Below are positions 1 to 11,923 of a stretch of 64,000 nucleotides of DNA, piece by piece. The notes below the pieces were generated by a model. That model saw nothing but the letters and a program-made list of their open reading frames with translations, had not been told where the DNA came from and did no database searches. Position 1 is the first letter of the stretch; each line of letters starts with the position of its first letter. Source of the DNA: Archivesica marissinica. Its lineage: Eukaryota > Mollusca > Bivalvia > Venerida > Vesicomyidae. The translations under genes were made by a program, and so were the position numbers. Location: contig CM026400.1 in assembly GCA_014843695.1 (NCBI GenBank), positions 12,355,395 to 12,419,394 on the forward strand, written 5' to 3'.

Positions 1-3000
1 AGTACCGCGAGACCGGCAACAAACAGTGTCTTACAGTACCTCGAGACCGGCAACACACAGTGTCTTACAGTACCTCGAGACCGGCAACATACAGTGTATT
101 ACAGTACCGCGAGACCGGTAACACACAGTGTCTTACAGGGCCGCGAGACCGGCAACACACAATGTCTTACAGTACCGCGAGACCGGCAATACACAATGTC
201 TTACAGTACCACGAGACCGGTAACACACAGTGTCTTACAGTACCTCGAGACCGGCAGCACACAGTAACTTACAGTACATCGAGATCGGCAACACACATTG
301 TTTTTCTGTACCTCGAGACCAACAACATACAGTGTCTTACTGTACCTCGAGACCGGAAACACACAGTGTCGTACAGTACCTCGAGACCGGCAGCACACAG
401 TAACTTACAGTACATCGAGATCGGCAACACACATTGTTTTTCTGTACCTCGAGACCGACAACATACAGTGTCTTACAGTACCTCGAGACCGGCAACACAC
501 AGTGTTTTACAGTACATCGAGACCGGCAACATACAGTTTCGAACAGTAACTCGAGACCAGACCGGCAACACACAGTGCCTTACAGTACACCGAGACCGGC
601 AATACACAGTGTCTTACAGTACTTCGAGACGGCAGCACACAGTGTCCTACAGTACCATGAGACCGGCAACACACAGTGTCTTACAGTACCGCGAGACCGG
701 CAATACACAGTGTCTTACAGTATTTCGAGACGGCAACACACAGTGTCTTACAGTACCGTGAGACCGGCAACACACAGTTTCTTACAGTGCAGCGAGACCG
801 GCAACACACAGTGTCTTACACTTCCTCGAGAACGGCAACACACAGTGTATTACAGTACCGCGAGACCAGCAACACACAGTGTCTTACAGTACTGCGAGAC
901 CGGCAACACACAGTGTCTTACAGTACCTCGAGACCGGCAACACACAGTGTCTTACAGGGCCGCGAGACCGGCAACACACAATGTCTTACAGTACCGCGAG
1001 ACCGGCAATACACAATGTCTTACAGTACCACGAGACCGGCAACACACAGCGTCTTAAGTACCTCGAGACCGGCAGCACACAGTAACTTACAGTACATCGA
1101 GATCGGCAACACACATTGTTTTTCTGTACCTCGAGACCGACAACATACAATGTCTTACTGTACCTCGAGACCGGAAACACACAGTGTTTTACCGTACCGC
1201 GAGACTGGCAACACACATTTCCTTACAGTACATCGAGACTGGCAACACACAGTGCCTTACAGTACCGCGAGACTGGCAACACACAGTGCCTTACAGTACA
1301 CCGAGACCGGCAACACATAGTGTCTTACAGTACCTCGAGACCGGCAACACACAGTGCCTTATAGTACATCGAGACTGGCAACTCACAGTGTCTTACAATA
1401 CCTCGAGACCGGCAGCACACAGTGCTTTACAGTACGTCGAGAACGGCAACACATAGTTTCTTACAGTACCGCGAGAGCGGCAACACACAGTTTCTTACAG
1501 TACCTCGAGACTGGCAACACACAGTGCCTTACAGTACCTCGAGACCGGCAACACAAAGTGTTTTACAGTACATCGAGACCGGCAACACACAGTTTCTTAC
1601 AGTACCTCGAGATCAGACCGGCAACACACAGTGCCTTACAGTACATCGAGACCGGCAACACACAGTGTCTTACAGTACTTCGAGACGGCAGCACACAGTG
1701 TCCTACAGTACCATGAGACCGGCAACACACAGTGTCTTACAGTACCGCGAGAACGGCAACACACAGTGTCTTACAGTACCTCGAGACGGCAGTTCACAGT
1801 GTCCTACAGTACCATGAGACCGGCAACACACAGTGTCTTACAGTACCGCGAGAACGGCAATATACAGTGTCTTACAGTATTTCGAGACTGCAACACACAG
1901 TGTCTTACAGTACCGTGAGACCGGCAACATACAGAGTCTTACAGTACCGCTAGACCGGCAACACACAGTGTCTTACAGTACCTCGAGACCGCCAACACAC
2001 AGCGTATTACAGTACCGCGAGACCGGCAACCCACAGTGTCTTACAGTACCGCGAGACCGGCAACACACAGTGTCTTACAGCACCTCGAGACCGGCAACAC
2101 AGTGTCTTACAATACCTCGAGACCGGCTACATACAGTGTCTTACCGTACCGCGAGACCGGCAACACACAGTGTCTTACAGTACCGCGAGACCGGCAACAC
2201 ACAGTGTCTTACAATACCTCGAGACTGGCAACACACAGTGCCTTACAGTACCGCGAGACTGGCAACACACAATGCCTTACAGTACACCGAGACCGGCAAC
2301 ACACAGTGTCTTACAGTACCGCGAGACCGGCAACACAGTGCCTTACAGTACATCGAGACTGGCAACACACAGTGTCTTACAATACCTCGAGACCGGCAGC
2401 ACACAGTGCCTTACAGTACATCGAGACCGGCAACACACAGTGTCATACAGCACGTCGAGACCGGCAACACATAGTTTATTACAGTACCGCGAGACCGGCA
2501 ACACACAGTGTCTTACAGTACATCGAGACTGGCAACACACAGTGCCTTACAGTACCTCGAAACCGGCAACACACAGTGTCTTACAGTACATCGAGACCGG
2601 CAACACACAGTTTATTACAGTACCTCGAGACCAGACCTGCAACACACAGTGCCTTACAGTACATCGAGACCGGCAGCACACATTGTCTTACAGTACTTCG
2701 AGACGGCAGCACACAGTGTCTTACAGTACCATGAGACCGGCAACACACAGTGTCTTACAGTACCGCGAGACCGGCAACACACAGTGTCTTACAGTACTTC
2801 GAGACGGCAACACACAGTGTCTTTCAGTACCGTGAGACCGGCAACACACAGTGTCTTACAGTACCGCGAGACCGGCAACACACAGTGTCTTACAGTACCT
2901 CGAAACCGGCAACACACAGTGTATTACAATACCGTGAGACCGGCAACACACAAAGTCTTACAGTACCGCGAGACCGGCAACACACAGTGTCTTACAGTAC

Positions 3001-6000
3001 CTCGAGACCGGCAACACACAGTGTCTTACAATACCTCGAGACCGGCAACATACAGTGTCTTACAGTACCGCGAGACCGGCAACACACGGTGTTTTACACT
3101 ACCTCGAGACCGGCAACATACAGTGTCTGACAGTACCGAGAGACAGGCAACACACAGTGTCTTACAATACCTCGAGACCGGCAACATACAGCGTCTTACA
3201 GTACCTCGAGACTGGCAACACACAATTTCTTACAATACCTCGATACCGGCAACATACAGTGTCTTACAGTACCTCGAGACCCGCAACATACAGTGTCTTA
3301 CAGTACCGCGAGACCGGCAACACATAGTGTCTTACAATACCTCCAGACCGGCAACATACAGTGTCTTGCAGTACCTCGAGACTGGCAACGCACAGTATCT
3401 TATAGTGCATCGAAACCGGCAACACATACTGTCTTACAGTACTTCGAGACTGGCAACACACAGTGTCTTATAGTGCATCGAGACCGGCAGCACAGTGTCT
3501 GACAGTACCTCGAGACCGGCAGCATACTGTGCCTTACAGTACCTCGAGACCGGCAACACACAGTGTCTTACAGTACCGCGAGACCGGCAACATACAGTGT
3601 CTTACAGTACCTCGCGACCGGCAACACACAGTGCCTTACAGTACACCGAGACCGGCAACACACAGTGTCTTACAGTACCGCGAGACCGGCAACATACAGT
3701 GTCTTACAGTACCTCGCGACCGGCAACACACAGTGCCTTACAGTACATCGAGAATGGCAGCATATGGGGCCTTACAGTACCTCGAGACCGGCAACACACA
3801 GTGCCTTACAGTACCTCGAGACTGGCAGTATATGGGGCCTTACAATACCTCGAGACCGACAACACACAGTACCTTACAGTACCTCGAGACCGGCAACACA
3901 CAGTGTCTTACAGTACCTCGAGACCGGCAGCACAGTGTCTGACAGTACCTCGAGACCCGCAGCATACTGTGCCTTACAGTACCTCGAGACCGGCAACACA
4001 CAGTGTCTTACAGTACCGCGAGACCGGCAACATACAGTGTCTTACAGTACCTCGCGACCGGCAACACACAGTGTCTTACAGCACCTCGAGACCGGCAACA
4101 CAGTGTCTTACAATACCTCGAGACCGGCTACATACAGTGTCTTACAGTACCGCGAGACCAGCAACACACAGTGTCTTACAGTACCGCGAGACCGGCAACA
4201 CACAGTGTCTTACAATACCTCGAGACTGGCAACACACAGTGTCTTACAATACCTCGAGACCGGCAGCACACAGTGCCTTACAGTACATCGAGACCGGCAA
4301 CACACAGTGTCATACAGCACGTCGAGACCGGCAACACATAGTTTATTACAGTACCGCGAGACCGGCAACACACAGTGTCTTACAGTACATCGAGACTGGC
4401 AACACACAGTGCCTTACAGTACCTCGAAACCGGCAACACACAGTGTCTTACAGTACATCGAGACCGGCAACACACAGTTTATTACAGTACCTCGAGACCA
4501 GACCTGCAACACACAGTGCCTTACAGTACATCGAGACCGGCAGCACACATTGTCTTACAGTACTTCGAGACGGCAGCACACAGTGTCTTACAGTACCATG
4601 AGACCGGCAACACACAGTGTCTTACAGTACCGCGAGACCGGCAACACACAGTGTCTTACAGTACTTCGAGACGGCAACACACAGTGTCTTTCAGTACCGT
4701 GAGACCGGCAACACACAGTGTCTTACAGTACCGCGAGACCGGCAACACACAGTGTCTTACAGTACCTCGAAACCGGCAACACACAGTGTATTACAATACC
4801 GTGAGACCGGCAACACACAAAGTCTTACAGTACCGCGAGACCGGCAACACACAGTGTCTTACAGTACCTCGAGACCGGCAACACACAGTGTCTTACAATA
4901 CCTCGAGACCGGCAACATACAGTGTCTTACAGTACCGCGAGACCGGCAACACACGGTGTTTTACACTACCTCGAGACCGGCAACATACAGTGTCTGACAG
5001 TACCGAGAGACAGGCAACACACAGTGTCTTACAATACCTCGAGACCGGCAACATACAGCGTCTTACAGTACCTCGAGACTGGCAACACACAATTTCTTAC
5101 AATACCTCGATACCGGCAACATACAGTGTCTTACAGTACCTCGAGACCCGCAACATACAGTGTCTTACAGTACCGCGAGACCGGCAACACATAGTGTCTT
5201 ACAATACCTCCAGACCGGCAACATACAGTGTCTTGCAGTACCTCGAGACTGGCAACGCACAGTATCTTATAGTGCATCGAAACCGGCAACACATACTGTC
5301 TTACAGTACTTCGAGACTGGCAACACACAGTGTCTTATAGTGCATCGAGACCGGCAGCACAGTGTCTGACAGTACCTCGAGACCGGCAGCATACTGTGCC
5401 TTACAGTACCTCGAGACCGGCAACACACAGTGTCTTACAGTACCGCGAGACCGGCAACATACAGTGTCTTACAGTACCTCGCGACCGGCAACACACAGTG
5501 CCTTACAGTACACCGAGGCCGGCAACACACAGTGTCTTACAGTACCGCGAGACCGGCAACATACAGTGTCTTACAGTACCTCGCGACCGGCAACACACAG
5601 TGCCTTACAGTACATCGAGAATGGCAGCATATGGGGCCTTACAGTACCTCGAGACCGGCAACACACAGTGCCTTACAGTACCTCGAGACTGGCAGTATAT
5701 GGGGCCTTACAATACCTCGAGACCGACAACACACAGTACCTTACAGTACCTCGAGACCGGCAACACACAGTGTCTTACAGTACCTCGAGACCGGCAGCAC
5801 AGTGTCTGACAGTACCTCGAGACCCGCAGCATACTGTGCCTTACAGTACCTCGAGACCGGCAACACACAGTGTCTTACAGTACCGCGAGACCGGCAACAT
5901 ACAGTGTCTTACAGTACCTCGCGACCGGCAACACACAGTGTCTTACAGCACCTCGAGACCGGCAACACAGTGTCTTGCAATACCTCGAGACCGGCTACAT

Positions 6001-8247
6001 ACAGTGTCTTACAGTACCGCGAGACCAGCAACACATAGTGTCTTACAGTACCGCGAGACCGGCAACACACAGTGTCTTACAATACCTCGAGACTGGCAAC
6101 ACACAGTGCCTTACAGTACCGCGAGACTGGCAACACACAATGCCTTACAGTACACCGAGACCGGCAACACACAGTGTCTTACAGTACCGCGAGACCGGCA
6201 ACACAGTGCCTTACAGTACATCGAGACTGGCAACACACAGTGTCTTACAATACCTCGAGACCGGCAGCACACAGTGCCTTACAGTACATCGAGACCGGCA
6301 ACACACAGTGTCATACAGCACGTCGAGACCGGCAACACATAGTTTATTACAGTACCGCGAGACCGGCAACACACAGTGTCTTACAGTACATCGAGACTGG
6401 CAACACACAGTGCCTTACAGTACCTCGAAACCGGCAACACACAGTGTCTTACAGTACATCGAGACCGGCAACACACAGTTTATTACAGTACCTCGAGACC
6501 AGACCTGCAACACACAGTGCCTTACAGTACATCGAGACCGGCAGCACACATTGTCTTACAGTACTTCGAGACGGCAGCACACAGTGTCTTACAGTACCAT
6601 GAGACCGGCAACACACAGTGTCTTACAGTACCGCGAGACCGGCAACACACAGTGTCTTACAGTACTTCGAGACGGCAACACACAGTGTCTTTCAGTACCG
6701 TGAGACCGGCAACACACAGTGTCTTACAGTACCGCGAGACCGGCAACACACAGTGTCTTACAGTACCTCGAAATCGGCAACACACAGTGTATTACAATAC
6801 CGTGAGACCGGCAACACACAAAGTCTTACAGTACCGCGAGACCGGCAACACACAGTGTCTTACAGTACCTCGAGACCGGCAACACACAGTGTCTTACAAT
6901 ACCTCGAGACCGGCAACATACAGTGTCTTACAGTACCGCGAGACCGGCAACACACGGTGTTTTACACTACCTCGAGACCGGCAACATACAGTGTCTGACA
7001 GTACCGAGAGACAGGCAACACACAGTGTCTTACAATACCTCGAGACCGGCAACATACAGCGTCTTACAGTACCTCGAGACTGGCAACACACAATTTCTTA
7101 CAATACCTCGATACCGGCAACATACAGTGTCTTACAGTACCTCGAGACCCGCAACATACAGTGTCTTACAGTACCGCGAGACCGGCAACACATAGTGTCT
7201 TACAATACCTCCAGACCGGCAACATACAGTGTCTTGCAGTACCTCGAGACTGGCAACGCACAGTATCTTATAGTGCATCGAAACCGGCAACACATACTGT
7301 CTTACAGTACTTCGAGACTGGCAACACACAGTGTCTTATAGTGCATCGAGACCGGCAGCACAGTGTCTGACAGTACCTCGAGACCGGCAGCATACTGTGC
7401 CTTACAGTACCTCGAGACCGGCAACACACAGTGTCTTACAGTACCCCGAGACCGGCAACATACAGTGTCTTACAGTACCTCGCGACCGGCACCACACAGT
7501 GCCTTACAGTACACCGAGACCGGCAACACACAGTGTCTTACAGTACCGCGAGACCGGCAACATACAGTGTCTTACAGTACCTCGCGACCGGCAACACACA
7601 GTGCCTTACAGTACATCGAGACTGGCAGCATATGGGGCCTTACAGTACCTCGAGACCGGCAACACACAGTGCCTTACAGTACCTCGAGACTGGCAGTATA
7701 TGGGGCCTTACAATACCTCGAGACCGACAACACACAGTACCTTACAGTACCTCGAGACCGGCAACACACAGTGTCTTACAGTACCTCGAGACCGGCAGCA
7801 CAGTGTCTGACAGTACCTCGAGACCCGCAGCATACTGTGCCTTACAGTACCTCGAGACCGGCAACACACAGTGTCTTACAGTACCGCGAGACCGGCAACA
7901 TACAGTGTCTTACAGTACCTCGCGACCGGCAACACACAGTGCCTTACAGTACATCGAGACTGGCAGCATATGGGGCCTTACAGTACCTCGAGACCGGCAA
8001 CACACAGTGCCTTACAGTACCTCGAGATTGGCAGTATATGGGGCCTTACAATACCTCGAGACCGACAACACACAGTACCTTACAGTACCTCGAGACCGGC
8101 AACACACATTGTTTTACAGTACCTCGAGACCGCAGCATACTGTGCCTTACAGTACATCGAGACCGGCAGCATACTGTGCCTTACAGTACATCGAGTCTGG
8201 CAACACACAGTGTCTTATAGTGCATCGAGACCGGCAACGCACAGTGC
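1..8247 (+). repeat. 34-bp tandem satellite, left arm
   Basis: Head-to-tail array of a 34-bp monomer (consensus begins CAGTACCTCGAGACCGG and ends ACAGTGTCTTA). The array runs off the left window edge and stops at about 8,247. Monomers vary at a few positions: CTCGAG/CGCGAG/ATCGAG, CCGG/CTGG, CAACACAC/CAACATAC/CAGCACAC, GTGTCT/GTGCCT. Occasional units are shortened by one to several bases. The monomer has no stop codon in any forward frame, and 34 is not a multiple of three, so all forward frames read one cyclic 34-residue peptide; I regard those frames as non-coding. The array matches the right-arm array in reverse complement, position 1 pairing with about 43,239. Confidence 0.97.
2508..8100 (+). 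repeat. Higher-order repeat within the 34-bp satellite
   Basis: A block of about 55-59 monomers is repeated in tandem. An identical 321-codon open stretch begins at 2,508, 4,375 and 6,376, giving periods of 1,867 and 2,001 bp. Secondary landmarks, including a diverged unit with a GGGGCC-containing variant near 3,770, 5,630 and 7,630, recur with the same spacing. Blocks 1 and 2 differ mainly by a ~134-bp segment (about four monomers) near 6,100-6,230. The third block diverges close to the array edge. The right arm has only one equivalent block, at 40,464-41,429. Confidence 0.88.
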
Positions 8248-8603
8248 ACAATAACATATATATGTGTACATAGATTACACTACTGGGTTCATTGCACATG
8301 CATATATACTCAAATGCAAAAGAAGTGCGCACGTTTCTTTTTATGATAGCTATAGTTATATCGGTTATAAATCTTTCATCTGTGTAGCACGTGAAGCACG
8401 TATGCTACTGTGTTGAACAATGGCTACATCGGTCAGTATTGTGTCAGTATTGTTACGTAACGTCCCTATACAAGCGTTTTGCACGATTTGCCCGTGCAAT
8501 GTCTGGACAAATGTGAAATCGGTCAAATAATCTCTCATTACTTTCTTACAACATATAGGAGTAAGAAAAACACACAGCAATTTGAATATTTTCAAAACTC
8601 GCC

Positions 8604-9300
8604 ATGCACAGACTCTCTCAGCGTCAACGTATTGAAGCTTTGATGATGCTTAGCAGAGGTGACTCCATCGATACTGTTTCACGGGCATTTAATTGCCACA
8701 GAAACACAGTAAGTAAACTTCGTGCCAGGTTCTAGCAAACAGGAACAGTTGCCGATCATACTCGAACCGGCAGGCCTCCTGTAACTGACGTCAGATTAGA
8801 CTCCTGTAACTGACGTCAGATTAGACCGTCATTTTGAACTGACGCGCACCAGGCGTCGTGTCCAAAGTGCTAGCGCTACAGCGAGGCAGTACGGTATTAG
8901 CAGGGACACAGTTATGGGGCGTATGTGCCATTGTGTTCGGCATATCAGACCTAGACGGGCTTACGTTGGTAATGTACTCGAACGACGTCATCGCGTTACT
9001 CGTTTGAACTGGGTACGGCATCATTTCCGTTGGCAAAGACGTCAGTGGGATAGAATTGTCTTTTCCGATGAATCTAGGTTTAACCTGAGTCATCATGATG
9101 TGAGGGTGAGGGTATTTAGGAGGGGAGGGTAGCGATTTGCTGACGCATGTGTTGTAGAGAGAAACCGGTTTGGCGGGGGTAGTGTTATGGTTTGGGGCGG
9201 GATCATGGGAAACAGGAAAACTGATCTGGTTATTGTTAATGCCAATCTTAATGCAGCCGAGTACATTAACCAGGTGTTCCAACCGAATTATGTGCATCTA
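8604..9300 (+). pseudogene. Tc1-like transposase, frameshifted and truncated
   Basis: Conceptual translation begins at the ATG at 8,604 with a helix-turn-helix region (MHRLSQRQRIEALMMLSRGD) followed by a TAG stop near 8,733 and the linker TGRPPVTDVRLD. A 25-bp tandem duplication at about 8,776-8,825 then shifts the frame by +1. The catalytic part continues with WDRIVFSDESRFNLS (second acidic residue region), a TAG near 9,130, and FGGGSVMVWGGI followed by LVIVNANLNAAEYINQVF. These are standard Tc1-family landmarks of the IS630-Tc1-mariner DDE superfamily. The third catalytic acidic residue is missing because the reading ends at the SINE insertion at 9,301. It encodes no functional protein. Confidence 0.9.
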
Positions 9301-9572
9301 TTTGGTCCGCCTACGTGGTCGAGTGGTTAAGGTCACTGACTTGTATACCACTGTAACCTATCAGCACTGATGGTCACGGGTTCGAGCCCCGCTCAGGCCG
9401 TGTCTCATTTATATGAAAAAGTTGGCAGTTTCTTACGGAGGTTGGTGCACCCAAGTACTGGTTAACCGCTGGAGCCTGCCCAGGAAAGGTGTTGTTAGGT
9501 AAATTGCCCGCCGGCGATATAGCCCGAAATGGTGCTAATGCAGGCGTAAAACCCGAAATATAAATAAATAAA
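9301..9572 (+). mobile_element. SINE family C nested in Tc1-like transposase
   Basis: tRNA-like head at about 9,309-9,402: A-box-like GTGGTCGAGTGGTTAAGG and B-box GGTTCGAGCCCC, resembling a serine-type tRNA with a long variable arm. A ~150-bp body and an (AAAT)-type tail follow. It is flanked by a perfect 12-bp target-site duplication, TATGTGCATCTA, at 9,289-9,300 and 9,573-9,584. This proves insertion by retrotransposition into the transposase reading frame and fixes both ends. The body contains GGTTAACCGCTGGAGCCTGCCCAGGAAA-like sequence related to family F bodies. Confidence 0.9.
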
Positions 9573-9610
9573 TATGTGCATCTATAGTAGGCCTAACCGC
9601 TATTGTTTAT

Positions 9611-10010
9611 GTAACGGTATGTATATTAACCCAATATGTGAGGTTATATGTAGGCAGCCCGGTTAGCTCAGTCGGTGGAGCAATCGCCCTGTAAGCGAGA
9701 GGTCCCGGGTTCGAGTCAAGGACTGGCTGCATGTTTTTCTCACCTGGGTTGCACATTCCCCCCGTTTGAAAACGTTACATTATAAACTCCGAGAAATATT
9801 TCACAATGTATCTCTATCCCTATGGAAATTCATGGAAGAATTCCAATTTAGTGGGGGAGTATGTAACGGTATGTATATTAACCCAATATGTGAGGTGATA
9901 TGTAGGCAGCCCGGTTAGCTCAGTCGGTGGAGCAATCGCCCTGTAAGCGAGATGTCCCGGGTTCGAGGTCCGAACTGGCTGCATGTTTTTATCACCTGGG
10001 TTACATTTAA
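9611..10010 (+). repeat. Tandem pair of tRNA-like units (SINE family E)
   Basis: Two copies with a 252-bp period. Each starts GTAACGGTATGTATATTAACC and carries a tRNA-like segment (9,656-9,732 and 9,906-9,982) with A-box TTAGCTCAGTCGGTGGAGCA and B-box GGTTCGAG; GCAGCC and GGCTGC can pair as an acceptor-like stem. The T arm does not pair well and the two copies differ just after the B box, so I treat them as tRNA-derived repeats and not functional tRNA genes. The second unit ends early near 10,010. No poly-A or simple tail is visible. Confidence 0.75.
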
Positions 10011-10211
10011 AATATCATTTGGGTTTGTAGGCAGGCCTCGTGTAACTGACGTCAGATTAGACCGTCATTTTGACAATTGAATAAGCTAAACAGTGGTACC
10101 AAACATCATACAATTTCTATTATGGATATAAGGAATATTAAGAAAAACCACTATGCACACTTTCTTTTGCGTTTGAGTATATATTTGTACATAGATAACA
10201 CTACTGGGTTA

Positions 10212-10513
10212 CAGACGGATCTGTAGTCCAGTGGTAACACGCCGGACTGGTAATCCAGGGATCGCAGGTTCGATTCCCCGTCTGACCATAATAAAATTAA
10301 CAATCTTTCAGATGGGACTTTAAACCGAGGTCTCGTGTCAGTGCTTTACATCGTGCACATAAAAGAACCAGAGGAAAATCTGGAATGGGTCTCTCTCTGT
10401 ATCATTGCACTGCACTATCCTCCAACATCTAAAATGATTAATCTCTTCAGGAGGCGTCGCTCATATTGACAACCAGTAGCGACGATAAATAAACGTAAAA
10501 CACACACACACAC
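10212..10513 (+). mobile_element. SINE family D, copy 1
   Basis: The head at 10,212-10,284 folds as a tRNA: a 7-bp acceptor-like pairing CAGACGG/CCGTCTG, A-box TAGTCCAGTGGTAACACG, anticodon-loop region CTGGTAA (reads GGT, threonine-like) and B-box GGTTCGATTCC. The body contains GGGACTTTAAACCGAGG and GCACATAAAAGAACC, then AGCGACGATAAATAAACGTA and a (CA)n tail. A second copy at 18,482 has the same head and body, so this is a dispersed tRNA-Thr-like SINE and not a host tRNA gene. Confidence 0.88.
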
Positions 10514-10650
10514 TACTGGGTTCATTGCATATATATCTTCATAGTTGTACATAGATAACACACTACTGGGCATATCATACGCATTGCTTAGTAGGCTACT
10601 GGTTAACCGCTTCTAAAGGTCGGTTAATTAAGTCTTCTCTCTAGGAAAAC

Positions 10651-10861
10651 ATGTATGTATGTTCCATTCATGTCAAACCCCTTGCGGGGACGTAGACATG
10701 TTTTCCTGGGCAAGCTTAACCGACCTAAGTGGTTAAACAATACTAAGCAATGTGTGTGAGGTGCCTTGCTCAATGACACTATATACGTGGCCTGACCGAG
10801 TATCGAACCCGGGACGATATATTCCAGATCCGACGCTCTACCACTGGACTACGGATGCCAC
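10651..10861 (-). mobile_element. SINE family F, copy 1
   Basis: On the minus strand the tRNA-like head (GTGGCATCCGTAGTCCAGTG, B-box GGTTCGATACTC) is at the high-coordinate end near 10,861. The body follows: GAGCAAGGCACCTCACACAC, then TACTAAGCAATG in plus orientation. The 3' tail holds a short hairpin (CCCC TTGC GGGG at 10,678-10,689) followed by (CATA)-type repeats on the minus strand. Copies with the same head, body and tail lie at 11,018, 15,401 and 53,105. Confidence 0.88.
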
Positions 10862-10950
10862 ATGTATAGGTCCCGCAAGAGGTTTGGTGTTAATTAAGGG
10901 AATATACATAGGCCTACATAGCGGAAACGTGCAACACGTGTGACGGAACC

Positions 10951-11006
10951 ATGTAGCCAGTCCTGGACTCGCACTCGGATGCTCTTCCGCCTGAGCTACG
11001 TTGGTT
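10951..11006 (-). repeat. tRNA-like fragment related to family E
   Basis: Minus-strand tRNA-like segment with A-box-like TAGCTCAGGCGGAAGAGCA and a 3' part GGACTGGCTACATGG that matches the family E unit end GGACTGGCTGCATG. It is short, lies in opposite orientation to the family E pair at 9,611, and is followed on its 3' side by related sequence (CACACGTGTTGCAC compared with CACCTGGGTTGCAC). A diverged relic. Confidence 0.6.
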
Positions 11007-11017
11007 AGGAATCATGT

Positions 11018-11210
11018 GTGGCGTCCGTAGTCCAGTGGTAGAGCGTCGGATTTGGAATCGAACGGTCCCGGGTTCGATACTCGGTCAGGCCACGTATAGG
11101 CCTACTAGTAGTGTCATTGAGCAAGGCACCTCACACACATTGCTTAGTACTGGTTAATCGCTTAAGTAGGCTAAGCCTGCCCAGGAAACATTAAAGGAAC
11201 ATACATACAA
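11018..11210 (+). mobile_element. SINE family F, copy 2 (tail hairpin deleted)
   Basis: Head GTGGCGTCCGTAGTCCAGTG with B-box GGTTCGATACTC at 11,018-11,093; body with GAGCAAGGCACCTCACACAC and GCTTAGTACTGGTTAA. The tail jumps from CCCAGGAAACA directly to TTAAAGGAACATACATACA, so the 3' hairpin found in the other family F copies is missing here. Confidence 0.87.
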
Positions 11211-11897
11211 TCCTGTGCAAACTAATTTAATAATTAATGCGAGTCACTCATTCGTGAAAATGTAAACATGACCAATGACCTTTTACTGAAGACACAGTGT
11301 AATATGATTGGTCAACACGCGGCCTCATTCCCACGTGTATGTGAAACAAAGAGGGTGGAGTGCATTTGTTATCTGTGGATTGCCCCCGATTGTCGGGTCG
11401 TTTTTTGGACCTGTGAGTTGATGTAACCTGCTCGGATTGATAAATGCATGGCATGATTCAAACTTGGAATCGTTCGACTCGGCCAAGCGGCGGGCAAGGT
11501 GAGTTTATTTGTTAAAAATCCATCACTTTCACCTCCGTTAGGAACTTGGAAGCCATTTTAAATAATAAAAATTATAAATTTTTGTGTCGCGTTTATGAAA
11601 GGTTATGCTGCTTGTGTCGGTACCATATATGCAAATGCGTGTGTACCGCTTGCATGACGGGGCAAGGCACAATGGTGTATTAGTGTACTGAACAGTTTGA
11701 GAACCGCCCCCATCTCATGTTCCATTGGCGGCCAAAGATGGACCACACTCCTCGGTTGATGTTTAATGTTTGCGTAAGGATGATATTGTATAGCATAGCG
11801 GGAGAAAATACACGAGGGGTTAATGGCTGGACGGAATGGTAATTTAACTCTTGTTTTTTTAATTTTATGGTGTCATTTTCAGAAAACTTTACATTCC
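11211..11897. other. Unassigned stretch with an orphan splice-donor-like site
   Basis: No recognised repeat or gene. Two CCAAT-type motifs (near 11,270 and 11,310) and a CACGTG near 11,332 precede a strong donor-like CAAG|GTGAGT at 11,495-11,504. A short open stretch starts at ATG 11,445 or 11,454 and reaches that site. A first exon is conceivable but the peptide (about 17 residues) matches nothing I know. In the right arm 4 bp are missing near 35,972 relative to about 11,842-11,846 here. Confidence 0.3.
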
Positions 11898-11923
11898 TGC
11901 GAGGGGTTCAACATTATCTCTAT

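Larger units (their letters stand above)
8307..10180 (+). mobile_element. Tc1-like DNA transposon relic, left arm
   Basis: Imperfect terminal inverted repeats lie at about 8,307-8,332 and 10,155-10,180 (5' end ACTCAAATGCAAAAGAAGTG; the other end reads ACTCAAACGCAAAAGAAAGTG in reverse complement) in TATATA context, as expected for TA-targeting Tc1/mariner elements. Between them are a broken transposase (8,604-9,300), a nested SINE (9,301-9,572) and a tandem pair of tRNA-like units (9,611-10,010). A 45-bp piece at 10,029-10,073 repeats transposase sequence from around 8,770-8,835. The C-terminal third of the transposase is absent, so the copy is dead. The outer boundary is uncertain by a few bases because of the TA-rich ends. 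Confidence 0.75.

Noticed and set aside
1..8247. CRISPR array
   Set aside because: Repeats are contiguous with no unique spacers, and the sequence is eukaryotic.
9656..9982. Functional tRNA genes
   Set aside because: A and B boxes are present but the T arms pair poorly, copies are tandem and diverge after the B box, and no proper anticodon arm with U33 forms.
10212..10284. Functional tRNA-Thr(GGT) gene
   Set aside because: The fold is good, but the same SINE body follows here and at 18,482, so it is the head of a SINE.
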